A stretch of DNA of 64,000 nt from Margaritifera margaritifera (GCA_029931535.1 JAQPZY010001561.1:2697501-2761500), one strand, 5' to 3'; shown: positions 11,076 to 22,944, numbered from the stretch's first letter. Made by a program: numbers and translations. The notes: a model not told the origin generated them from the sequence alone.

Positions 11076-12120
11076 AAAGGGTTGAGGGTTTTTGAAGTCT
11101 GCCCAGACCAGGCAGGGTTGACTGCCTTGGTATGTCTCTTAGCATGACACTTGACCCCATTACCTCGGCAGTAAAGAATTTTTCATGCGTTATGAAACAT
11201 AAACTAATCAATAAAATCAGTGAATCGGTATTAACAGTGATTGTAAGCAGATGAATATTGTATATATTATCTGTTGTTGAGCTTTAAAGGTGACATGTTC
11301 CGATCCTTCATTCAGGTCTGTGTTTAAAATAGCTACAGTAAGTTAAACAACAAATACTAGAAAATAGGTCTAATTAGCCAGTTATTAAATGGTGTTTGAA
11401 TGACGTCATTTAGTCATTCTATAGCACATATTTCAAAAATAGTTTAATTTAAGTAACATACTGTGATACATCTGTACAAAATATAATAGCATATCGTAAA
11501 CAAGTCTGAAATGAAGACAAATATATTCTAGTATATGCGTGACATGGCTGTATTCGAGCTGAGTTCGTGCATTATTCATATCCTGCCAAACTTAATTACT
11601 GCTTTAAGCTGTACGAAATAACATCATTAGAATATAATTTGAAAGCTTGATTAAGTAAGCTAGTTTAATGTATTGTCATGGCTTTTAAGTACTCTTTTAG
11701 AAATCGGGCGAGAAAATTAATTTGAGAAAATAGGAAAATGTGTCCTAAACTAAAATTCTTATATGGTCAATGGTCACGATATACTAAATTATTTGAAAGT
11801 AAGTGATATCTTCTGCCAATCGATTTTGTTTTAGACGGTATTTATTTGCAGAGATCTTCCTGGAAAATACACACAAATCAGAACAAGACAAATAGAGGAC
11901 TGAGCAATAAAATAAAGCTGTTTCGCTCTCTCCTCATTAACAAAGATCTTCGTTTAGATGATGTTGCTGAGATGAGTAATGAAGACAGAGGATTGAAAAC
12001 AGTGATGCAAGATAATGAGATTTGTAAAGAACATTGTACATACGATATTGTAATAGTATCAAACAGCAAATATAGGACAAATATGTTGCTGCACACTAAA
12101 CGACAAAATATAAAAATGTT
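11076..12120. other. Spacer with one splice-flanked open segment
   Basis: A good acceptor-like tract (tatttatttgcag, ending near 11851) precedes a plus-strand stretch open for about 105 codons to 12172. Its first part is mixed and hydrophilic (motif RLDDVAEMSNEDRG). The end runs into a GT/G microsatellite. I recognise no family and see no donor, so it is only a weak candidate for a terminal exon or chance frame. Confidence 0.3.
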
Positions 12121-12169
12121 GGTGTGTGTTTGTGTGTGTGTGTGTGTGGGTGGGGGTGGGGGTGGGGGG
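12121..12169. repeat. GT/G-rich microsatellite
   Basis: A tgtgtgtgtgtg run passes into repeated gggtgggggt, ending in six or more G. It encodes an artefactual Val-Cys then poly-Gly tail. Confidence 0.9.
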
Positions 12170-12421
12170 TAAATGACTTTTCACTTCCGCTCAGGTGGTA
12201 TATACGTAGTAACTAAATACGTACCAGATGTATATCGGGTTAGTGTGAAGACTTAAATAGCGACAAAACAAATATCTAAATTGCTTTTATGATTTTTTTA
12301 AAGCCTTAAAAGTATCCATGTTGGCCCTGAGTGATTGCCTGGACCTGCCCATTATTTAACGAAGTCATGTCTATATTATGGAACAGCATTCACTTTCTAA
12401 TAGCAAGATGGTTTGTGCAGT

Positions 12422-13290
12422 CTAAGAGAAAATGCTTTGCAGTTTAAGGTTGAACGCAAAAACAGCTATTGTTAAATGACATGTGTTGTTCCGAATTTCC
12501 AAAGGGAGAAGACTCCAATCCGGAACAGACTTTGGTAAAAATGAATTTTTATATAAATTTGTCTTGGCGAGAACGCGTTTGAAGGTTAGTTCTGTCACGA
12601 AGTCTTTCCCATCCAAAATTCTAGCGTATGACGTAGATGTTATTGCCCCATAAACGATTAGACCTGATTCAGCTTGTACTGTTTCTATATTATCGTTTTC
12701 AAGATGGATGCAGTTATGCCAAATAATATCTCCGTACTCCAAAAGAGGTCTTATAAAGATGAAATAAAAAAGTTCTAATGAATTTCTATCTAGTTTGAAT
12801 TTCAAACTTAGTTGTATATCTAACCTTTCCCACTCCGCTTATGTAGTTATTTCCTGTATATGAATATGCCAAGATGGGACAAGATGCCCACAAATTGATT
12901 TTATGTAGATCTTCGTCCAGAACACCAGCAGCCAAGGTTGAATCCCAACAATTATTGATCACCAGCAAACAGTTTTATACTGGATTGAATATCAGTGACA
13001 ATACCAATATTATAAATTAAAAATAACAGTGGTCCAAGTATAGATCACTGGGACACACCAGCCATCAAGTGCAACCTTTTATAACAATTTTTGTAGTCCA
13101 TTTTGAAAGTTAATTGTAAACCATTCCAATAGTCACCAAATCCAATAATTCTTAATTTATAAATCAGACTTTTATGCCAGACTTTCTCTAAGGGCTTACT
13201 AATAGCCTTACTAGTAGCATAAAATACCGGTCTAATGCCTTCGTCAACTACATTGAGTATTATACATGTCACACACTTGTAAAACAACTG
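12422..13290 (-). pseudogene. LINE reverse transcriptase fossil A (5'-truncated, frameshifted)
   Basis: The minus strand, read from 13290 downward across several frames, gives the RT motif series of a non-LTR retrotransposon. A corrupted FCDISKAFDRVWHKGL region reads ATSKAISKPLEKVWHK. Next come AGVSQ, a stop, and SILGPLLFLIYNIGIV, with LFAGD where LFADD is expected. The palm/thumb section reads DEDLHKINLWA, and the C-terminal part includes RPLLEYGDIIWHNC and VQAESGLIVYGA. The catalytic Asp-Asp pair is altered and the frame is broken at least three times, so it is dead. Endonuclease and most of the 5' half are absent. Clade is uncertain: CR1- or Jockey-like by the thumb motif, an inference from remembered family patterns. 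Confidence 0.85.
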
Positions 13291-13544
13291 AATCTTTTCA
13301 TCTCTTAAATCAATCAAGCGAAATTTTCAATCTTGAAAGTAAAACTATGATTCAATCCTACCCTCCCTGGGATAATAAAATCGCGTCCTCGTACAGAGTA
13401 GGCAGATGTCTTTGTTACATTTCTCATGTATTTCCTCAGCAACATTATAATTTATTAATACCACACTCGACGGAGTCGACAGAGAGTGATATTAATCGCA
13501 ATATCCATCCGCCCGTTCCTCTAAAATTTGATTTCCGCAAGGTA

Positions 13545-14700
13545 ACTTTACTGGAAATAGTTGGATTTTAACCAAATTTAGTATGCAGTAGAGTTCGATC
13601 TTGAGTTTTATGTCATCACTTAGATGAGTTATGACCCCTCATTTTCCGTTCTTCAAACATTAATTTTCACAGCTGAACTTTAACAAAGATTGTTCGATTT
13701 CAACCAAATCTGATATACAGGTTGATACTGATAAGTCCTTGAATGGGTTAGATTTCCACTGATCTATAAGAAAAAAATGAGTGATGGCCCCCACTCTTAA
13801 ATTTGTTGTTTCTACGAGTTCGATTTTCAGCATTCCATAGCACCATTTACATGAGTTATGGCCCCTCATTTCTTATTCCCTGACTTTGCTACCGTAACAT
13901 AAATTTATCAAGGATTGTTGGATTTCCATAAAAAAGAATAAAAAATGAAATTTAATTTAGTATTGATCAGACCTTGAAAGAGTTTGATTTGAAGCTCTTG
14001 ACGACATCCTTAACAGAATTATGGTCTTTCCCATTCATCTTATTTTTTTTTTCTTTGCTTCAGTATCATAACTTTACTTTGGATTGTTAGATTTCAACAA
14101 AATTTAGCTTGTACCCTTATTAGATTAGACACCGATATAGTTTGAGTTATGGCCCTTACTTGCTCATCCTCCTGACTTTGGTTTCGGCAGCATAAAATTA
14201 CCAAAGATCGCATATATTTCATCCAGATTTAGCAACCAAAAAATGAATATCCACGAGACCTTGAAAGAGTTGGACTTCTATCGTTTAGTGACCATCACGT
14301 AGAGAACTTATGGACCTGGACTTCTATCGTTTAGTGACCATCACGTAGAGAACTTATGGACCTGGACTTCTATCGTTTAGTGACCATCACGTTAAGAACT
14401 TATGGACCTGGACTTCTATCGTTTAGTGACCATCACGTAAAGAACTTATGGACCTGATTGCTTGTCCTGCTCAACATATCGCAGCCTGACCTTACCAAGG
14501 ATCGTTGAATTTCAACCAAATTTGGTATACAGTTTTATATTTACAAGCCCTCAGAGGAGTTAGATTACAAAGATTACAAGCCCTCAGAGGAGTTAGATTA
14601 CAAGCTTTCTATGCCATGATTTAGCAGAGTTATTGTCCCTGATTCTATATCCCTCAATACTTTCGTATCCAGATTTTAATTGCTACGATCTCAGATAAAT
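13545..14700. repeat. Degenerate long-period tandem field
   Basis: The phrase gttggatttcaaccaaat or close variants recurs near 13547, 13690, 13910, 14085, 14215 and 14500. It alternates with gagttatggcccctcatt-like phrases near 13626, 13855 and 14145. Spacing is irregular (about 140 to 280 bp) and identity low, so this is an old, decayed tandem family. Two younger local arrays sit in it: the 46-bp array at 14272 and a 32-bp duplication near 14557-14620. Confidence 0.6.
14272..14457. repeat. 46-bp minisatellite, 4 copies
   Basis: Four almost identical units of ggacttctatcgtttagtg, then accatcacgtagagaac and ttatggacct, at 46-bp spacing. It arose recently inside the older degenerate field, since copies differ by only one or two bases (gtagag, gttaag, gtaaag). 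Confidence 0.95.
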
Positions 14701-14980
14701 ACAATTTTCAGAATTGTAAGGTTACAATATCACTAATTACTGGAGTGATGACTCATTGTTTCAAACTTTGTTTTCGGGTGGAGGTAGTGTTGGGGGTGGG
14801 GGCGTCACCCTAAAAATAGCATGGCTCATTGCATTGCAAATGAATTTCAGGTGCAGCATTAAATAGTTACGGCTCATAATTGTTGAATAAACCTCTTTTA
14901 GTTTCCACAAAATTTCTCTGTATTTTGCCGAGCGAGTTGAGAGATGTACCACTCACTAATAGTTCTGGTTTCTTTTCCAG

Positions 14981-15022
14981 TGAAGCATGTAAAGGAGGAA
15001 ACAAAATGTGTTCATATCAAAG
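14981..15022 (+). CDS. Possible short host exon 1 (42 bp)
   Basis: A pyrimidine-rich acceptor (ggtttcttttccag) precedes and a gttagt donor follows. The 42-bp segment is open in two frames. The frame needing two bases from the next exon gives KHVKEETKCVHIK. The other gives EACKGGNKMCSYQ. Both continue without a stop into the next candidate exon at 15528 when the donor and acceptor are joined. The protein is unidentified. Length divisible by three means either phase is carried through. Splice-flanked open stretches this short arise by chance, so support comes mainly from the companion segments. Confidence 0.27.
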
Positions 15023-15527
15023 GTTAGTATTGATATAACTTAATGTTTTGATTCATTCTTAATTACGTCTGGCATAAAATCTATATATTCGGCGTAACAC
15101 AATAAATGCATTCCTAAATCATTACCTGCTGAGAGTTACTCTATATTCCTTCCTAGAGGAATGTTTAATGAGCGAACCGTATATAATGAGCCACATACCC
15201 GTATATATGTATTTTGGATTACAACAAGTTGACCATCCTAAACACTGTTATCATATTTTGTTTTGAAGTAATTCACGTTGGAATGAAATTTCGTCAGTCT
15301 TTTCATCATGTTTTAATGCAAGACCTATCGAAATGAACGTTAAATGAAGAAAAAAGCTTCTTATTGTCACGAAAATAAAACACAAATAATAGAGATAAAT
15401 GGAAAGACAAATAACGAAGATGTAATTAAAATGGTTCATAATTGTATTAAAAATTAACTGGAAAAGTGTCTATATCCTTTTTAATATTTAACAATAATTG
15501 TAATTTTGTTCTTTGTTTCCTACAAAG

Positions 15528-15584
15528 GACTGACATTTACTCCAGGGAGATCGGGACAAGACAGCGTCTTTGTACGGATAAGAG
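15528..15584 (+). CDS. Possible short host exon 2 (57 bp)
   Basis: Ends at a consensus donor (agag|gtaagt) and begins after a T-rich tract ending tacaaag. AAG is a less usual acceptor, which lowers confidence. GC content is clearly above its surroundings. Joined to the 14981-15022 segment it stays open in two phases. One gives GLTFTPGRSGQDSVFVRIR, which looks like ordinary globular protein. The other gives TDIYSREIGTRQRLCTDK. Neither matches a family I can name. Neither phase fits directly onto the 16408 segment, which needs phase 0, so a further small exon or a different acceptor would be required. Confidence 0.3.
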
Positions 15585-15699
15585 GTAAGTGAAATTCACA
15601 TGACCCGTAACACATCCCATGCATTATTTTTATACACACCGTTGTCGTATAATCAGTGAATGTTTTCCATCTGTTGTCGTCATCAGAAACGTGGCAAAG

Positions 15700-16065
15700 T
15701 TGGTTACCTCAAATGTTTGAATGCAGTTACCATGCAAGAGAGACTGTGTCTAACCTGATAAATACCCCATTCATGTACTGTCATTAGTTTCCATCCACGG
15801 GAGACTGCCTCTAACCTGACCAATACCCCATTCATTTGCTATACTTAGTTAACATCCAAGAGGGACTGTCTAACCTGATAAATACCCCATTCAACTGGTA
15901 TCCTTTGTTTCCACGCAAGAGAGCCTGTGCCTGTGTCTAACCTGATACTCCATTCATTTGCTATCTAAGAGAGACTGTGTCTAACCTGATAAATAATCCA
16001 CTCATCTGCTATCTAAGAGAGACTGTGTCTAATCTGATAAATACCCCATTCATTTACTATCCTTG
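15700..16065. repeat. Degenerate minisatellite, about 6 units of 50-75 bp
   Basis: Recurring gagagactgtgtctaacctg, ataaataccccattcat and a variable linker (catttgctatc and similar). Unit length varies because linkers are lost in the later copies. It lies between the candidate exons at 15528 and 16408. Confidence 0.85.
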
Positions 16066-16407
16066 GTTTGTGTCTTCAGCCTTCGGAACAAATTTCATGT
16101 TACCTTTGAACCTTAAATTTTACTCTTATAAATGTACTCTGCTCTTCAATGCAAAGTTCAGTCGTTTTCAATAAAAATCCTGCTCCATACACCAGTGATT
16201 CGGCATTGTCCCCTACTTTTGCGCTTGAAGTTCGATGTATGCTATATAAGAGAGTGTAACTTAAGTGTGATGTTCACACGCAAACAATGTATGGTTAGGG
16301 TTTGGCTTACATTACAAGCTCTCTTACAAAAATATCAAGTGATGCTATGGGTAAGAAGTATTGGACGTTTTGTATGAGATGCATGAACGGTCTCTTTTAT
16401 TTCATAG

Positions 16408-16549
16408 CAGCTATCGGGGATAGACATGGATCCATATGGCTCAGTGTGTTTGCATATAAACCAATTTGAAACAAAATTAGGAGCAACTGTCATAAATACA
16501 TACGCTCTAAACTGTGGCGTCCGTCTGAGAGATGAGCAAAGGGTAACAG
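16408..16549 (+). CDS. Possible host exon 3 (142 bp)
   Basis: Preceded by a strong acceptor tract (tctcttttatttcatag) and followed by the donor acag|gtaaat. The phase-0 frame is open throughout (47 codons). It starts with LSGIDMDPYGSVCLHINQ in the alternative-acceptor version and ends GVRLRDEQRVT plus one base. GC content is well above the local background. The terminal G pairs in phase with the segment at 36552, whose first two bases complete a glycine codon. Two cysteines and a beta-strand-like pattern suggest an extracellular or secreted domain, but that is speculation and I recognise no family. The minus strand is also open here, which is the main reason for caution. Confidence 0.38.
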
Positions 16550-16928
16550 GTAAATCAAGTTTGTACATTAAGTTATAATTTGTCTAGCTGACGGAAAAAA
16601 ATATTTCAAAAGTGTATCTCTCGCACACGGACACACACTGATCCATTCGTAAGTTCACCCAAAAATAGACATTCTCAGAAGTGACATGATTCGTGAGTTC
16701 TCCCATTTTTCGTCATCTTTTTGCATCGACATCTCGCTATCAAGCTATGCCATTAAAACTCAGCCACCTTATCACAGCCCATTCACTCCCCCTAGAGGGA
16801 TGGGCTAGTCCCGCTCGTTTAGGTGCATTTTTCAAGCATGGATGTATATTAATAGGTGTTATTTTCTTCAATTGTATGTACATGCTTGGGTCATAACCGC
16901 AGACCAATATGTCCATAATTATCATCGC

Positions 16929-17369
16929 TGATGTATTACCCCTATTGTATGATCGGTATTTAGAATGATGGTGTATTACCCCTATTGTATGATCGCTATT
17001 TAGAATGATAGTGTATTACCCCTATTGTATGATCGCTATTTAGAATGATGGTGTATTAACCCTACAGTATGATCGCTATTTAGAATGATGGTGTATTACC
17101 CCTATTCTATGATCACTATTTAGAATGATGGTGTATTACCCCTATTGTATGATCGCTATTTAGAATGATAGTGTATTACCCCTATTGTATGATCGCTATT
17201 TAGAATGATGGTGTATTAACCCTACAGTATGATCGCTATTTAGAATGATGGTGTATTACCCCTATTCTATGATCACTATTTAGAATGATGGTGTATTACC
17301 CCTATTATATGATCACTATTTAGAATGATGGTGTATTACCCCTATTGTATGATCGCTATTTAGAATGAA
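16929..17369. repeat. 40-bp minisatellite, 11 copies
   Basis: Unit gatggtgtattacccctatt, then gtatgatcgctatttagaat, every 40 bp. Variants repeat in order: cctacagtat occurs at 17061 and again 160 bp later, flanked by the same neighbours, indicating a four-unit higher-order duplication. Confidence 0.95.
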
Positions 17370-18670
17370 TGGCAATGACCGCTAGATGGCGACTACATCG
17401 ATTAGACATTGAGTAGTTCCGGTTTACCTCCTAATGTAAACATGCAACTGTTTAATGTGTTGAATTGACGGTGACAGACGAAGATTTCGACATCTGCAAA
17501 CTTATTTTCTACACTTGAATGTTACATCGATTTAATCACGAACGCGAATGATAGATTATGTCAACAATCAGATCATTTTCTCGTAATGTTTGTAAAAGCG
17601 TCAAGAGGAAAGCAACGATTGTTTGGCCATGCAGGCGTTATAGTCTACTATAATTTGCATGAAATGCCAGTGCGAGAAAGTTTTTCTTTTCAAGTGATAC
17701 GTATAAATATATAATTTTTATCAACCACGTCTGTACTTAATTTCTCCAGAATCCAGACTAGAACCCCTAAATGTTCGGAAATGTTCTGATAAAAACCATA
17801 TGTACTGTTATGCGATACTGAAGACGACGTTTGTTTCATTTGTTCCTTAAAATGTTAAAAATTAACATTTATCCGTGTTAACTCCACAGTTGAGGCACGA
17901 CAGGTGCACACATACAAGTCTGCATTAACTGTAGTATTAACAAGTCAGATGTCGTAATGGCAACCTTTCCTTCTTTTTCATCGCTGAACAATATTGGTGC
18001 CAAGTCTTAGAGAAATATATTATGTTCTATACGTCGGTAATTAATTCCTTATTAAAGATGGAAATAATGTGTTTGCTCATAGGTTCTGCAAGTGCACTAT
18101 GATTTCCCTTATTCTATCAACGTTGTACGAAAATGCATTACCTGACACTCTTTAAAATAACCAAACTTTCGGAATTCTTCTGGTTTGTTCGTTAACACTT
18201 TACCTTACCGGAACTGCCCATTGCTAGTAAGAAGCAGTGCCGACAATAGCGAACCTAGCAATCTTGTTGGAAAGGGACTTTGCTTTTGGATAGCGGAAGT
18301 CTCCTATTAAGGTTCGATTTTTAGAACTTGAATTCTCGTTTTTCACACATTTACGTTTGGTCAAAACAAACATCACATCTCACAATGATTTACTAAATCA
18401 TCTGGAATATGGGCATTCTTGTGGATTTTTTTTAGAAGTAAATATTTTTGTTTTTTCTTTGTTTAGAGAAAAGTGTCTCTCTTCCCCAGCTTTATCCTGT
18501 TCCAATATAATATCTCAGTATAGCTCCATTTCATATTATCAACTCTTGTAAACATAAATGACAACATTCTCTCTTAAAAACATGTGTGCACCAGCTCCAG
18601 TTATGCTCTGTTGGTTTGCCCAAAATGCACATATTTCACTTTTCATTGTCTCCAAAGTGCTTTACAACCA
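17370..18670. other. Unannotated spacer
   Basis: Mixed-composition DNA without repeats, transposon motifs or convincing splice-bounded frames. Short frames such as 18357-18551 plus are not recognisable. Confidence 0.5.
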
Positions 18671-18671
18671 T

Positions 18672-19008
18672 TTGATTGCTTTATAAAATCTAACCATAAT
18701 AGACAGTACAGAGCATACTTTTCTTGCTTTATAAAATCTAACCATAATAGACAGTACAGAGCATACTTTTCTTGCTTTATAAAATCTAACCATAATAGAC
18801 AGTACAGAGCATACTTTTCTTGCTTTATAAAATCTAACCATAATAGACAGTACAGAGCATACTTTTATTGCTTTATAAAATCTAACCATAATAGACAGTA
18901 CAGAGCATAATAGACAGTACAGAGCATAATAGACAGTACAGAGCATAATAGACAGTACAGAGCATAATAGACAGTACAGAGCATAATAGACAGTACAGAG
19001 CATACTTT
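18672..19008. repeat. Nested 48-bp and 19-bp tandem array
   Basis: Five near-identical 48-bp units (cttgctttataaaatctaac, then cataatagacagtacagag and catactttt) are followed directly by six copies of just the 19-bp inner piece cataatagacagtacagag. The shorter repeat is a sub-part of the longer one, so a secondary expansion started within the last long unit. Confidence 0.95.
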
Positions 19009-19413
19009 TCTGCAGAAAATATTGGCGAATGCGTGATCAGAAATTTCCTCAATATTTTACAATCTTTGACGTCTCCTACGGAAGCTATCAGCTGCCATGG
19101 TTACATACTAAAGTGGGAAATTAGAAGTTAATTGATTATCTAAATATTACAAATTAAAAATATTGTACCATTAAGTAATTCAGACAACTAATGGAACGTA
19201 TAATTTTTTTATGATACCATTAATGACTGCACTCTGTTCGATTTTGAATTAAATGCTACCAGATATTGATCGTATTGTTCATGAGGCTGAATATATCTTT
19301 TTCCAATTTCAGGGGATCATTATTCTCTATTAATTACTGGCATTAAAAAAGAAATTGTATTCCGTTGGTAAAAACAAAACTTCCATAAATAAATCAAAGC
19401 ATGAAGTGTTAGA

Positions 19414-19492
<79 letters not shown>
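19414..19492. repeat. (TTA)n microsatellite, about 26 units
   Basis: Uninterrupted tta/att triplets. It generates a poly-Ile frame on the minus strand. Confidence 0.98.
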
Positions 19493-19495
<3 letters not shown>

Positions 19496-19605
19496 TCTTT
19501 CTCCGTATAATTTCATTTCGTAGTATCACACATCCTCCCGAAGGATCCGGGGACAACACTTTTCACTCTGTCTGGTGTAGATTTGTTACTATCTATATAT
19601 ATAAA

Positions 19606-19682
<77 letters not shown>
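19606..19682. repeat. (CTAT)n microsatellite, about 19 units
   Basis: Uninterrupted tetranucleotide tctatctatc run, about 115 bp after the (TTA)n tract. Confidence 0.98.
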
Positions 19683-19882
19683 AGATGACGGATGGACCAT
19701 GCATAGGAAATTAAGAAAACAACACTCATTTTCTATAAATACAGTTGCAGGAGAAAGGAAGCAAATACTTTTTCACCATCAAACGTTATGATAAGCGTCG
19801 CTGAATATAGTTGATATTGACGTGCATTATTTTTCTTTACTGACATTCTTTTATCGATATGGCCTACATATCCACTGGACTA

Positions 19883-19884
<2 letters not shown>

Positions 19885-19928
<44 letters not shown>
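19885..19928. repeat. (AT)n microsatellite
   Basis: Uninterrupted alternating atatat of about 22 units. Confidence 0.97.
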
Positions 19929-19930
<2 letters not shown>

Positions 19931-20655
19931 CTAGTGTACATATAAAATGTTGATAACAAACAAAACTATTGTTAACATACATTTAAATCCATTTGAACCA
20001 TCTTTCTCTTTTTTCCTTCGTTTACTCTTTTCTTGTACTAAATTATTCGAGTAGTTACGATTTTCTAGACCATTCTTGTTCCACAGCAGCGCTGTCTGAT
20101 CCATAATGTACTTCCAAATACCACATTAGAAAATTAAAAATATTGACCAATACACAGGCTAATTAATATATTGGCAAACTCTGTATACACTGGCATAAAG
20201 GGAAGAAACGCGATACTTTAAATATCGTAGACAGATATTTAGCATGTGTTCTTTACAACAAATAAACAAAATATTACAATATGTCTATAGATTTCAGTTC
20301 GATGAGTGAAGCATTTCATTTCTTCAGTTGATGAAATAAGTAATTACTTTTGTAATACGATAATGATGATATTGTTCAGTCAGTACTCTGTTACTATTTT
20401 ACATATCAGAAATGCGATATTTTTGGGAAGTGTTTTCATGTGCAATTCGTAGTGACTGATGCAATAAGTGATTTCATTATTAGTGTGAAAATTAAAGGGT
20501 AAAGTGAAAGTTGCGTGGTTTTAAGTTGAATGTTCGAAGAGTGTTAAAAAAGGAGAATTTGTTTAGAATATCAGAAGTTTTCCCAGTAGGATCAGACTGG
20601 AAAGAGAGATGACCGTGTTTGCTTTTATACTGAAGTTTCTTCAAAAGTTACAAGT
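19929..20655. other. AT-rich spacer
   Basis: No repeat, transposon terminus or gene recognised. Confidence 0.55.
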
Positions 20656-20659
20656 GTTG

Positions 20660-21284
20660 CTCTCAATCGAAGATATCTCACATGCATTGCTCTTGTCTAA
20701 GCTATCTCACATGCATTGCTCTTGTCTAAGCTACCTCACATGCATTGCTCTAGTCTAAGCTATCTCACATGCATTGCTCTTGTCTAAGCTATCTCATATG
20801 CATTGCTCTTGTCTAAGCTATCTCATATGCATTGCTCTTGTCTAAGCTATATCACATGCATTGCTGTAGTCTAAGCTATCTCACATGCATTGCTCTTGTC
20901 TACGCTATCTCACACGCATTGCTCTTGTCTAAGCTATCTCACGTGCATTGCTGTAGTCTAAGCTATCTCATATGCATTGCTCTATGCTTTCTCACATGCA
21001 TTGCTCTTGTCTAAGCTATCTCACATGCATTGCTCTTGTCTAAGCTATCTCACGTACAATGCTGTAGTGTAAGCTATCTCACGTGCTTTGCTGTAGTCTA
21101 AGCTATCTCACATGCATTGCTCTAGTCTAAGCTATCTCACATGCATTGCTCTTGTCTAAGCTATCTCACATGTATTGCTGTGGTCTAAGCTATCTCACAT
21201 GCATTGCTCTTGTCAACGCTATCTCATATACATTGCTCTTGTCTAAGCTATCTCACATGCATTGCTCTTGTCTAAGCTATCTCA
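20660..21284. repeat. 29-bp minisatellite, about 21 copies
   Basis: Unit gcattgctcttgtctaagct followed by atctcacat, 29 bp apart, with alternative tgctgtagtctaag units interspersed and one shortened copy near 20970-20990. Confidence 0.95.
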
Positions 21285-21497
21285 ACAAACAAGACAAAGA
21301 AACAAAAGTTTAAACTTTTTATGGGTATACAGTGATTTTTTTACATTATGCTGAATAGAATTTATAAAAGAAAGATTTATAAAATTCAGTTGAACCAAAT
21401 AGCTTTGCTGGTCAAGACATTTTATACCAAGAGAGTAGACCAAGTTATGCTGAATGAAAATGAAAATGTATTTTGATAATAATGTAGTTAGTTATAC

Positions 21498-21990
21498 CGT
21501 ATTTATAGAGACAATGCGTTTGACAATAAGCCAGTCTACCATGTAGAACGATCAAGACTATGCATTTGACAAAAAAAAATACAGTCTAATATGTCGACCT
21601 CAACAATAGAGACAATAAGCCAGTCTACCAAGTAGACTTCAACGATCGAGAATATGCATTTGACAAAAAAACGTCTACCATGTCGACCTCAACAATAGAG
21701 ACAATGCGATTGACAATAAGCCAATCTACCATGTAGACCTCAACGATCGAGACTATGCATTTTACAAAAAAAAACCAGTCTACCATGTCGACCTCAAAAA
21801 TAGAGACAATGCGTTTGACAATAAGCCAGTCTACCAAGTCGACCTCAGTGATAGAGACAATGCATTTGACAATAAGCCAGTCTACCATGTCGACCTCCGT
21901 GATAGAGACAATGCATTTGACAATAAGCCAGTCTACCATGTAGATCTCTACGATAAAGTTTCTCCATTTGACAATAAGCAAGTCAACCAT
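21498..21990. repeat. 51-bp minisatellite, about 9-10 copies
   Basis: Unit gacaatgcatttgacaataa, then gccagtctaccatgtcgacc and tcagtgatagа-type linker (51 bp), with variant units carrying a poly-A insert (gacaaaaaaa). Because 51 equals 17 codons, the minus strand keeps an open 17-residue repeat. This joins a hydrophobic stretch at its N-terminal side, giving a 197-codon frame (21625-22218). Confidence 0.93.
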
Positions 21991-22570
21991 GAACACCTCA
22001 ACATATTTGTGTATGCAGAATAAGAGTGATAAATAGTGTACATAATTAAAAATACAATTAATAACATGCACCAAAAATGATGTCAGTATGCCATACGACA
22101 ATACAGACTTACCAATCTCCTCTAAAGTCACAAACACACAGCAAACACACATAACCAGGCACGCAATGCACAAGAATATGACACAATACATGAGCAGAAA
22201 CAAAAATGAAACATACAAACATTCATAACAAATACAGGCATTTTAGCGGCAAGATTCAGCACAGAAAAATGTTTGCCACGCGCTTATAGTTATATATTAT
22301 TTGTGACAGAAAACTTTCAATTATTTTTACTTATTTTTGTTTCGAGGTCGCATATTGACCTATATATATAGGAAAACAAAGATAGCTTTGGAGTCGGGAA
22401 AATGGAGACAATACCTTTGTTTCTGATTGTATGTACTCTGAAGTTGCCTCCCCTGCAAGATGTTAACTCGACTCACTCGGATGATGTTTTCTTTGTGTAA
22501 TCGGCTATAAAAATGGGTTTATTAATTTCCTCCGAAACCTCTAATTAGGCTCTGAACAGATTTTTACGGA
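21991..22570. other. Spacer with hydrophobic minus-strand frame
   Basis: The minus strand from 22218 down to about 21960 encodes a Cys- and Val-rich hydrophobic stretch before entering the 51-bp repeat. No splice sites, no similarity I recognise. I treat it as chance coding. Confidence 0.45.
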
Positions 22571-22571
22571 T

Positions 22572-22944
22572 GTCTCTATAACGGTCAACGCAGTGTATTA
22601 TTTCCTATACTATCTATTAACACAAGATTATGTAGTGAACAATAATAACACGTCAAAGATATGCAGAATATACTAGATACGTTCGTAACTAGTAAAATCT
22701 ACGCCACAATTTGGTCACAACTAACATTTCTGTCAACGACATCATTTTCATCTTTTCTTGACAATATGACCTAAGTTTTGATCTACGTGCATATAAGCAG
22801 TTCGCCTGCTTGAAAAAATTAGACGGTTCTGTTTAATTCGGGATCTGTGTGTGATGTGGAGCCATAAGGCTCTTTTACTTGTGTTAATTGTGTTAATATA
22901 CAGTATAGGAAATAATACACCGCGTTGACGGGTATAGAGAGATC
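22572..22944. mobile_element. Inverted-repeat element of about 370 bp
   Basis: The left arm (22572-22625, including caacgcagtgtattatttcc) is the reverse complement of the right arm (22890-22944, including ggaaataatacaccgcgttg) with roughly 85 percent identity over about 55 bp. The roughly 260-bp centre is not self-complementary and has no coding capacity. This fits a MITE-like or foldback element. I found no clear target-site duplication, so class is open. Confidence 0.6.

Noticed and set aside
11846..12172. Coding exon with RLDDVAEMSNEDRG
   Set aside because: Has an acceptor but no donor or poly(A) signal, ends in a GT/G microsatellite, and resembles no known protein; kept only as a note on the spacer.
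15688..15760. Exon beginning after gttgtcgtcatcag, in phase with the 15528 candidate
   Set aside because: Open and phase-compatible (ETWQSWLPQMFE), but it has no usable donor in the needed phase and runs into the degenerate repeat.
19315..19370. Exon after ttttccaatttcag ending at ttg|gtaaaa
   Set aside because: Open in the phase left by 16549, but its exit phase does not fit the 36552 segment and the text is AT-rich; weaker than the direct join.
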